From positions 80,660 through 144,659 of the forward strand of contig PXYT01000003.1 in NCBI GenBank assembly GCA_003023725.1: a stretch of 64,000 bases of DNA, in the 5' to 3' direction. The translations under genes and the position numbers were made by a program. Under the pieces are notes generated by a model, which was not told where the DNA came from, ran no database searches, and saw nothing but the letters and a program-made list of their open reading frames with translations. Every line of letters begins with the position of its first letter. The stretch's first letter is position 1. Origin of the DNA: Sulfobacillus benefaciens (lineage in GTDB: Bacteria > Bacillota > Sulfobacillia > Sulfobacillales > Sulfobacillaceae). Below are positions 38,662-46,213 of this stretch, in pieces.

Positions 38662-41600
38662 GTGATGACGAAGAGAGTCGCAAAAATGGGGTTAGCCGGC
38701 GCCGGTTCTTGCAGGGCAGCGTCATGGGCGGTGCCGGAATTCTTGTAAGCGGATGGGGTTTGTCACCGTGGATCGGGAATGTGTTTCACCGTCGGGGCAC
38801 ATTTGTCTACCCCGACCGTCCGCCGACCTGGGCCGGCGTGGAAACAAAATACAGCGTGTGCAAACAGTGTGGCAGCGATTGCGGCATTGAGGCACATATC
38901 TTCAACGGTATCTTACAAAAGCTGGACGGGAATCCCTATCATCCGGCGTCCACGGAGCCCCATGCGCCGTACGCCACGGCAGTCGCGACGGCTAATGTCT
39001 GGCCAGCCCCGCATTCGCTCTGCCCAAGAGGTCAGGCCGGACGGCAAACAGTGTATGACCCTTACCGTATCACCGTACCCTTAAAACGCACGGGGCCCCG
39101 GGGATCCGGTCAGTGGGAGGCAATTTCTTGGAATCGCTTGATTTCTGAAGTCGTATCAGGGGGCGTATTGTTCCACGGTGTCCCGGGAGAAAGTACTCGC
39201 GTCGTGACAGGATTCGGCGGATTGTACAACAACGGCAAAAATCAGAGCGTGCCGATTGATCCCGCTCACCCGGACATGGGTCCCAAGACCAATGGTCTCA
39301 TGATCTATATCGGGGAAGCCGAAGCGGGACAAAGCCAGTTTATCGCACGGTTTGCGAATGCTTTTGGCACGGTCAACGTTCAGGGTAACGGGCAAATTTG
39401 CAACAATAACGTGGGGATATCCTACAATTTGTCGACGGCCGGTCAGGCCGGGGAATTCCGTCCGGATATTTTGAATGCGGAATATGTGCTGTGGTTTGGG
39501 CTCAATGCCCTGGAAGCCAATTTTCCCATGCAGGCGATTGGTCGTAAAGTCGTTGAAGCGGTGAGTTCCGGATCACTCAGTTATCATATGGTGGATGTCC
39601 GTTCCGGCAATGCCTTCATTCATGCTAGCAATCAAACCTGGGTGCGCCCTGGCGGAGACGGCGCCCTGGCGATGGGGATGATTCGGTGGATATTGGAGAA
39701 TCAGCGCTATAACGCACCGTATCTGGGTATTCCGCACGCCAAGGCGGCGTCGGCCCAGGGAGAACCTAATTTTACCAATGCCAGTTGGCTGGTGGTGAGC
39801 GATCCCACCAATCCCAATAACCGGGCGTTTCTCACCGCGGCTCAAGCGGGTCTGGTTTCCGCATCCGATGCCCAGGCGTCCGATGCGGTGGTTCTGGACG
39901 CGGCCACGGGGAAGCCGGCTGTGGCCAACCGTGTGTCTCAAGGGAGACTGTGGCCGAAGGCTGCCATGGACCTCAGCGAGGTAAAGGTGGCGGGCATTTC
40001 CTGCCGGACCGCGTTGCAAATGTTGGCAGAGGAGGCCATGCGATTTGATCTGTCGCAGTATGCCGTCATGGCCGGCACCGATCAACGGGAGATTGTGCAT
40101 TTGGCCGAGGAGTTCACCAGTCATGGTCGCAAGGCCGTTGTGGACTTTTTCCGGGGTGCGGTGATGCATACCAACGGCGTGTATACGGGAAGGGCTCTCA
40201 TGACACTGAATATGTTAATTGGCAATATTGACTGGATGGGAGGTTATATGGTGGGCGGGGGCGGAGCCGATATTCTGGGCACGAACCCGGGGCAACCCTA
40301 TAATTTGAAGAAGTGGCCGAATATGAATACCCAAGTACCGGCCGGTGTTACGGTTTCCCGCAACGGCACCGCCTACGAGACGACGTCTTACTATCAGCAT
40401 AAAGTGGCGCAAAAGCAGTCCCCCTATCCGGCGGAAAGACCGTGGTTTCCGTTCAGTGGCGGTTTGTGGGAGGAAATGTTTGCCGGTATTTATGAAGGCT
40501 ATCCCTACGCCTGTTCTATTTTGGTTCAGCACATCGCCAATCCCGCATGGAGCGCACCGGGAATAGGAGGAGCGGACGACGACAACTTGCCGTGGGTGAA
40601 GTTGATTAAAGACACTGCCAAGATTCCCTTGTTTATCGCCATCGACACGCAGATCGCAGAAAGCTCCCGCTATGCCGATTACATCATTCCGGACACGACC
40701 TATTTGGAAGGCTGGGGATTTCCTTCTGTCCGTCCGGTTATCCCTACCAAGGTAACCGGAATTCGTCATCCCGTAATCGAGCCGTTGACTCAGAAGACCC
40801 CGGCAGGAGACCCGATAAGTATGGAACAGTTTTTCATTGATGTCGCCCGGACGATTAAATTGCCGGGATTTGGTTCCAATGCCTATGTCGAAGGAGGCTC
40901 ACTGAATTCCCGCGAGGATTATTACCTGAAGATGGCAGCCAACGTGGCGTGGGACAGCTCGTTTCTTTCCCGCTCGGGTAATCAGTTTGTGTCTGGGGGG
41001 CCGGTTCCGAATGCCCAAAGTGCCCAGGAGTTGGCCAGTATTCAGACCTTGAGGGCAGATCATTCCAACGCTCTCACCACGGCTCAGTGGGCGAAAGTGG
41101 CCTATGTTGTGGCACGGGGGGGCCGTTTCGAAGATTATAACGTGGCCTATTTGCCGAACGCCGAAACCAATAGCCGGCTCAAGAATTTGATGACGGGGCA
41201 GGTGGTGCGCACGGGGGTTGAAGGTTGGGCCAAAGCGCCGAACCAACTCAGTCCCCAGGATTTGCTGGCGACTTATCAAAATATGGTTCCGGCCGGAAGT
41301 GGCTTGTCCCCGTCTAATCCATCCTGGGTGACGCATCAACTCGGGACTTCCGATGCTCTGCAGATCTACAATCCCGATCAGGCTTTAGCTGTGAATGCTC
41401 TGACTGGTGCCCATTTTGTGGGAACCGGAACGTATCAGCCTCCTCAGAACATGTTGGGACAGCCGCTGAGGGATCTGGACCCGTCTTCGGAATTTCCGTT
41501 TATCCTCAGTACGCGGAAAGAGACCGTCCAAAGCAAGGCCTGGACGATTGCCGATCCCTGGCTTTTGGAGATGTTGCCAGAATCCTTTATCGACATGAAT

Positions 41601-41951
41601 CCGGTTGATGCCAGCCGCTTGGGGCTTCATGCCGGGGATGAGGTCCGTGTATCCTCGAGGACTTACAGCAAAGGATTGACAGGGCGTCTGCGTTTGTTGC
41701 CGGGCGTGCGTCCTGGCGTGATTTCGTTTCCGCACAGCTATGGACATTGGTATTACGGTTCCGGGGCTTGGACGATTAACGGACAGCGCTATCAAGGAGA
41801 TCCAAGCCGGAATGCGCCGGTACGGCTCAATGCGGTGATGCGGCTCGACCCCACTTTGGCGGCACCGGACGGATGGACGATTGCCATGGAAGACCCCATT
41901 GGGGGCGGGTGTGCGTATTTTGAAACTCCTGTGCGGGTGGAGAAGGTCTAG
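38658..41951 (+). CDS. Tat-exported molybdopterin oxidoreductase, catalytic subunit (tetrathionate/polysulfide/sulfur reductase-like)
   Basis: 1097-residue DMSO-reductase-family enzyme. The ATG at 38658 overlaps the previous stop and gives a clean Tat signal (SRRRFLQG plus a hydrophobic stretch). The FeS cluster ligands are Cys68, Cys71, Cys75 (CKQCGSDC) and Cys122 (LCPRGQ). Cys248 in GNGQICNNNVG is the likely Mo ligand. The C-terminal cofactor-binding domain has HAGDEVRVSSRTY and ISFPHSYGHWYYG, text shared by TtrA, ArrA and SreA. With its two partners it would reduce tetrathionate, polysulfide, sulfur or a similar oxyanion at the cell surface. The exact substrate cannot be read from the sequence. 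Confidence 0.92.
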   Translation: MSDDEESRKNGVSRRRFLQGSVMGGAGILVSGWGLSPWIGNVFHRRGTFVYPDRPPTWAGVETKYSVCKQCGSDCGIEAHIFNGILQKLDGNPYHPASTEPHAPYATAVATANVWPAPHSLCPRGQAGRQTVYDPYRITVPLKRTGPRGSGQWEAISWNRLISEVVSGGVLFHGVPGESTRVVTGFGGLYNNGKNQSVPIDPAHPDMGPKTNGLMIYIGEAEAGQSQFIARFANAFGTVNVQGNGQICNNNVGISYNLSTAGQAGEFRPDILNAEYVLWFGLNALEANFPMQAIGRKVVEAVSSGSLSYHMVDVRSGNAFIHASNQTWVRPGGDGALAMGMIRWILENQRYNAPYLGIPHAKAASAQGEPNFTNASWLVVSDPTNPNNRAFLTAAQAGLVSASDAQASDAVVLDAATGKPAVANRVSQGRLWPKAAMDLSEVKVAGISCRTALQMLAEEAMRFDLSQYAVMAGTDQREIVHLAEEFTSHGRKAVVDFFRGAVMHTNGVYTGRALMTLNMLIGNIDWMGGYMVGGGGADILGTNPGQPYNLKKWPNMNTQVPAGVTVSRNGTAYETTSYYQHKVAQKQSPYPAERPWFPFSGGLWEEMFAGIYEGYPYACSILVQHIANPAWSAPGIGGADDDNLPWVKLIKDTAKIPLFIAIDTQIAESSRYADYIIPDTTYLEGWGFPSVRPVIPTKVTGIRHPVIEPLTQKTPAGDPISMEQFFIDVARTIKLPGFGSNAYVEGGSLNSREDYYLKMAANVAWDSSFLSRSGNQFVSGGPVPNAQSAQELASIQTLRADHSNALTTAQWAKVAYVVARGGRFEDYNVAYLPNAETNSRLKNLMTGQVVRTGVEGWAKAPNQLSPQDLLATYQNMVPAGSGLSPSNPSWVTHQLGTSDALQIYNPDQALAVNALTGAHFVGTGTYQPPQNMLGQPLRDLDPSSEFPFILSTRKETVQSKAWTIADPWLLEMLPESFIDMNPVDASRLGLHAGDEVRVSSRTYSKGLTGRLRLLPGVRPGVISFPHSYGHWYYGSGAWTINGQRYQGDPSRNAPVRLNAVMRLDPTLAAPDGWTIAMEDPIGGGCAYFETPVRVEKV

Positions 41952-41984
41952 GTTGTGGAGTTTGAACCGGGGAGGAGATATATC

Positions 41985-42581
41985 ATGAGCGAATCAATAC
42001 GCATAGTCTCGGAGGACGCGGCTTTAGTGTGTGATCTACTGGCCTCGGCCTTTCTGTACGGGCCTTCCCAGTTAGATAAACACGCACAGGATCTGTGGTA
42101 TCGGCACTTAAGCCGGCAAACTCCTGCCGTGCGCTACGCTTGGGGGGCTGTGGCCGACATTTTGGATGGGAAGGAGAAACTGCAACAAGCGATCCAAGAC
42201 TTCCAGCAATGCGTGGAAGTACCGGTTCCGGGCCGGTACGTTCCTCCGTACGCTTCGTGTTATCTGAACAAGCCGGCAACATTGTGGGGGCCCAGCACTT
42301 TTAACGTATTGGAGTGGTATGAACAAGGGGGATTGGAGTGGCAACGATCTCCTAACGTGGTAGCCCCGGATCATGTCGGTGTGGAGTGGGCCTTCTTGGC
42401 GGAATTGAGCGAACTTTCCTCACGTGAGGCACTGGAACTGAGACGCGTGTTTATTATGGATCACGTTCGGAAATGGTTTCCGGCTTTTATGGATCGGCTC
42501 AAAACAACGGTCCAGGGTTCTTACTATCCGGCACTTGGGGATTTCGGCATGGTCTGGATTGAATCCGAGGTTTGGCGTTAG
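41985..42581 (+). CDS. TorD/DmsD-family maturation chaperone
   Basis: 198 residues from ATG 41985 after GGGGAGGAGATA. It is all-helical, as expected for this family: LVCDLLASAFLYGPSQL at the start, then YVPPYASCYLNKPATLWG, the equivalent of the 'P..Sv.l......g' loop, and VAPDHVGVEWAFLAELSELS, matching 'PDHl..eL.fm..L'. These chaperones bind the Tat signal peptide of the catalytic subunit and keep it in the cytoplasm until the cofactor is inserted. Its place directly behind the molybdoenzyme gene (33 bases) supports a dedicated role. Confidence 0.9.
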   Translation: MSESIRIVSEDAALVCDLLASAFLYGPSQLDKHAQDLWYRHLSRQTPAVRYAWGAVADILDGKEKLQQAIQDFQQCVEVPVPGRYVPPYASCYLNKPATLWGPSTFNVLEWYEQGGLEWQRSPNVVAPDHVGVEWAFLAELSELSSREALELRRVFIMDHVRKWFPAFMDRLKTTVQGSYYPALGDFGMVWIESEVWR

Positions 42582-42666
42582 ACAGTTAAAGCCGCCGGGG
42601 CACACAGGCTAGATGTTTGGTAACGGGGACGAAGACCGGACTTGAGAGAAAAGGAAGGTGAGGAGC

Positions 42667-42867
42667 ATGTTGGGAGATTTATTGACACCGCCCCATTTGA
42701 TTGTGCTGGGTATTGTTGGTCTGCTGATATTTGGACCCAAACGTCTCCCCGAGCTCGGTTCGGGTTTGGGGCAGGCGTTTAGGGGATTTAAGAATGCGAT
42801 CAATGGCGACGCGGCAGTTGAAGCGGACTCGCTTCCTGTGTCCCAGAGACCAGAGGAAAAAACTTAA
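42667..42867 (+). CDS. tatA: Twin-arginine translocase subunit TatA/TatE
   Basis: 66 residues from ATG 42667, with AAGGAAGG nine bases upstream. One N-terminal membrane helix (HLIVLGIVGLLIFGP) is followed by the hinge FGPKRLPELGSGLG and an amphipathic helix (QAFRGFKNAI), the exact TatA pattern. It is the fifth gene of the reductase operon, 85 bases after the chaperone, and presumably boosts Tat capacity for the exported subunits. TatC is not in the window, so the main Tat locus lies elsewhere. Confidence 0.93.
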   Translation: MLGDLLTPPHLIVLGIVGLLIFGPKRLPELGSGLGQAFRGFKNAINGDAAVEADSLPVSQRPEEKT

Positions 42868-43107
42868 GCCATTTTGGACGGTGCAGCGGTGGGAGCCGTT
42901 AGGGCGCCAGCGGCTCGAATCGCGTGTAGCGTTTTGGCGAGAAACCGTTCTTACTGGGACGACGCGTGAGCAATACAGGAATCGATGACACAGGATCACG
43001 CAAGTGCCGGACGAGAACGTTCTGAATAACCAGCTGCGACCCGTGTGTGAATGACGACACGGGAGCTGGTGAAAAATGATCCGGGACCGCGAAGGGGACG
43101 GAACCGT

Positions 43108-43800
43108 ATGATGACACAGTTTCGGGAAAAAACATCGACCATTCGCATTGCTTTGTTCGTCTCCAGTGATCTGGAAGATGAAGGCCTTACTCATGTCATC
43201 TCGGGACAGACAGATATGGACTGCTGCTGTCACCGGGTTATCCATGATCAGCGAGAGGCGTGGCCCTTGTGTCAGTGTGACTGGGGACAGGTTGAAGTGG
43301 CTGTCATGATGTTGCCGTTTCAGTTATTGGAGGCTGTAATCCGAACATTTCAGGAAAACTTTTCCTACGTGCGGGTCGTGGTGGTTATGAAAGAATCCTG
43401 GCACTGGAGCCGAATAGCGCGGATCCTGAATTACGGAGTGGCTGGATTGACGAGCGCTATGAGCTCTCCCGCTATCATCAGTATGGTCCGTCTCGCCTAT
43501 TACCACACCGGTGGTGTGGACAGTGAGATGGTCAGACGGTTGCTGGATGCGTTGGAGGACGACGATGATTTTAGTAAAATGCGGCTTAAACCTCTGGACT
43601 ATTTGGTGTGGGGGCTCATGGCCGAGGGACGGTCAAATCCAGAGATTGCAGAATATTGCGCTATATCGATCTCTCATACCAAACGGTGTGTCAACCGTAT
43701 TTTCCGGTATCTGGGTGTCCATGACCGAGCACATGCCATTGCTTTGTATGGAGATTATGGCGCAGAGAGCAATTATACCGGAGTGAGTAAGAGTCATTAG
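43108..43800 (+). CDS. NarL/LuxR-type regulator with a degenerate receiver domain
   Basis: About 230 residues from tandem ATGs at 43108/43111 after GAAGGGGACGG. Residues 170-225 form a LuxR-type HTH: LDYLVWGLMAEGRSNPEIAE, then ISHTKRCVNRIFRYLGVHDR with the 'G.sn.eIA..l.iS..Tvk..v..i..kLgv..R..A' pattern. The N-terminal 125 residues have a receiver-like alternation of strands and helices (IRIALFVSSDLEDEGLTHVI, VEVAVMMLPF, VRVVVVMK) but lack a clear phospho-acceptor Asp and the usual Lys context, so control may be independent of phosphorylation. No sensor kinase is adjacent. Lying just downstream of the reductase operon, it probably regulates it. Confidence 0.8.
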   Translation: MMTQFREKTSTIRIALFVSSDLEDEGLTHVISGQTDMDCCCHRVIHDQREAWPLCQCDWGQVEVAVMMLPFQLLEAVIRTFQENFSYVRVVVVMKESWHWSRIARILNYGVAGLTSAMSSPAIISMVRLAYYHTGGVDSEMVRRLLDALEDDDDFSKMRLKPLDYLVWGLMAEGRSNPEIAEYCAISISHTKRCVNRIFRYLGVHDRAHAIALYGDYGAESNYTGVSKSH

Positions 43801-43930
43801 GGCCGAACGTGGTCGATCAGAGGATGAAATGCTGAGCTGGCATGATGTCAAAGCAACACTAGGGGAGTAAAAGGCACGAAACCGGCTGACCGACAGCTTC
43901 CGGGTCTCGTGTAAGGAGGCGGACGCGGAG

Positions 43931-44215
43931 ATGATCGTCGCCAACATGATGTTGTTACTCGACGCGGGGTTGGTTGTATGGATCGTGGGAATAGTTCTTT
44001 TGCGTGGACTATGCCATGTACACCGCCTCGGTATACATGGGTCCCGGCCTCATACCTCTGTGGTGATTTTTGGCGTATGTCGCAAAAAGTATGTCATTCG
44101 GTCTTTTAAGGTGGTATGGCGGATCATTGCGTCCCAATCTGACGATCCATCCCATAGACCTCGGACGGGAGGCTCCAGCCATACTCCCGAGACGCGGGTT
44201 CGCCGTATCAAATAA
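43931..44215 (+). CDS. Possible small membrane protein
   Basis: 94 codons from ATG 43931, preceded by AAGGAGG at 43914-43920 and GGAG directly before the ATG. The N-terminal helix MMLLLDAGLVVWIVGIVLL would span the membrane; the rest is basic and polar. No family is recognised. It lies between the regulator and IS3 debris. The ribosome binding site and helix support it, but the C-terminal half reads poorly. Confidence 0.35.
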   Translation: MIVANMMLLLDAGLVVWIVGIVLLRGLCHVHRLGIHGSRPHTSVVIFGVCRKKYVIRSFKVVWRIIASQSDDPSHRPRTGGSSHTPETRVRRIK

Positions 44216-44439
44216 GCGTGTGTTTATAAACAAATATCTATTGGGGTGTGGCCGTATCGCGCCTTCGGCGGGGAGTCGCAATCATGCAGGCAGACGTTTT
44301 CGCAGTTTCACCCTCTTCTTTTGTACACCCGCGATCTCTTGTGAGCCTGTGCTCATCCTCCCGTCATTTGTCGGCCCTGTGGTCTAAGACTCAGGGGGGA
44401 TAGTGCAGGGACGTCACTTTGCGCTCTCTCTGAGTGAGA

Positions 44440-44740
44440 GATCCGCGAATCCGGGGGGCCCGCACTGATGAGCTGGTTTCGCGGCCCTCCGTCCCTCTTC
44501 GCGCATCGCCGCCGGAGACCAAACAGGCCAACTCCCGTGAGGGCGATGGAGGTTATATAGGCAATCCATCGAGTTATCGTGGCATACGCCCCAGCATACG
44601 AGGCAAATTTCTGAGTGAGGCACTCCCGCTCCTGGTGGGGATGCCATGATTCAATAAACGCATTTTTGTTCGGCGTGGAGACGGGAATGCCTTCGTCCTC
44701 CATCCCGGAGGTCTCACTAGCACCTTCACACATCTCCCAA
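44440..44740 (-). pseudogene. IS3-family transposase (OrfB) C-terminal fragment, frameshifted
   Basis: The minus strand reads EGIPVSTPNKNAFIESWHPH and QERECLTQKFASYAGAYATI in one frame, then NLHRPHGSWPVWSPA in another. This is the end of an IS3 OrfB integrase: the 'NA.iESwh..Le.E' block holds the third acidic catalytic residue, and 'YN..RpH.sLg..sPa' is the C-terminal signature. A frameshift lies between the blocks. Upstream minus-strand text to about 45325 (CDISYALTMDGHITDL) may be more of the same or a related element. The fragment is inactive. Confidence 0.78.
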
Positions 44741-46051
44741 ATGGATGGGGGAGCCTGGTCTTTACGCCAAGTGGGCGGTGTGTTCCACGCGGGTTAATGC
44801 TGTATGACGGCCTGCCGTCTTGTTCCGGACCATATCGATCGCCTAGCAGTTTAGCTCTATGGGGTAGGCGATGATCATCCGTTCTCAGACGTTCATGATG
44901 GTTGAGAGATAGAGAAAGCGACAGACAGAGGGCAGTGCTGTTTCCCAGAGTGGATTCGGAGCCGTGATAACCCGGGTTTCACGCCAAACGGCCGGGTGCC
45001 GCTCGGGATCCTCGTGGCGTGTTCTTCGGGATGCGAACCTCTGCTGACGATGTCGCCAGGCATACACCGGGGTGGGCCGCATTTGCGGTATGCAGGATCC
45101 CGTACGATGCCAGATGCCGAGGCGGCACGGCCTCGGCGATTCAAGCGGTGCATTGTTAGGGGGGGTGCACGCCCGATATGGATTCGTCGCTTCGCTCTTG
45201 TCGGAGTGCCTTGCCCCAGGGCCCTGAGGTTCCGAGCGCCGCGAGCGAAGGAGGAGATCCACCCAAATCGATAAATCGGTGATGTGTCCATCCATCGTAA
45301 GCGCGTACGAAATGTCGCACGACAATGCTCGGTGTCTAGAATTTGAGAGAGATTAAACCGTGCATGAATTGGCCCGGCCGGGCTTGTCGGATCCTCGAAA
45401 CGTTGGCTCAGTCAATGACGAATACGCGTACGAAGAGTCTCACGGCGAATGGCATGACATTGTCGCTTCACAGCCTCAAGATGCGTAAGTGATTATGCGA
45501 AGGCTTTCTCTCCAAAAGGGGTTTGAGCAACAAAATGTCTTTGAGCTATAGCGGATTGGGCAGGATAAAGTCCTCAGTAGGTGATGTTCTCGCGCATTGC
45601 CAGGTGCGTTCAGGCCCGTGATAACGAGGTGCCTTCATTAACTTGACGTCGAGATTAATGCATGGGAACAATGTAATGTGAGATCAAGCTCAAACTTTCT
45701 TTACCGTAATGCGCTCGCCGGAAACTCCTCCAAATCCAATGGACTCCGCGAGCTCGCGCGTTCTTGGACGCTACCGGTGCTTGAACCCGGTTATGAAGCG
45801 CCACGGTTCAGAGTGATTTGCGGTCCTCCCAATATCTTGCGTGGTTCTCCTCAACGGTAGTATGATGCTTTTGAGTTTGGTAAGTGTTTTTGTGAACCGT
45901 TGCACGAACTATTTCGAATAGAACGGGATTTCACGAATCCCTGGTTAGGTGGTGTGACTCCTACCGAAGGATCCCGTAGGGTGTGACGCGGCCGGGGCCA
46001 ATCTACCGGAGCCGTAAACGAATGGAAGGGAAGTTTTGCTCTGCTTGTGCT
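44741..46051. other. Region without a supportable gene
   Basis: Insertion-sequence debris may continue to about 45330 on the minus strand (CDISYALTMDG resembles the 'DITY' catalytic strand of IS3 integrases). From 45330 to 46051 I see no gene. A longer reading of the 46214 protein back to 45983 would use this sequence but has no ribosome binding site. Confidence 0.35.
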
Positions 46052-46104
46052 GTCCTTGCGGACGACAAGCGCTTAGCGTCCGTAAGGACGGCAGGCAGCC
46101 GTCC
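46052..46104 (+). other. Two overlapping, mutually exclusive hairpins in the leader of the 46214 gene
   Basis: Hairpin 1: GTCCTTGCGGAC (46052-46063) with GTCCGTAAGGAC (46078-46089), one G-U pair in twelve. Hairpin 2: GGACGGC (46086-46092) with GCCGTCC (46098-46104), perfect. They share bases 46086-46089, so only one can form. The arrangement is about 110 bases before the start codon. An RNA switch or attenuator, or the palindromic end of a transposed element, are both possible. Confidence 0.45.
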
Positions 46105-46213
46105 TGTAGACCTGGCGAGCGCTCCGGTAAGGCGGCTCCCTTTCATGCGTCGTGCCGCGTTCGCGTGTTGCCGTGGTCCAGACGCTCCCAAAAAGTTTAA
46201 CGAAGGGACGACA

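Noticed and set aside
39573..40169. 198-codon minus-strand frame opposite the molybdoenzyme
   Set aside because: Shadow of a high-confidence gene; no start signal or homologous text.
45983..46213. N-terminal extension of the repeat protein
   Set aside because: It has no ribosome binding site, reads through two hairpins and its Cys/Arg-rich text is unlike the rest of the protein.
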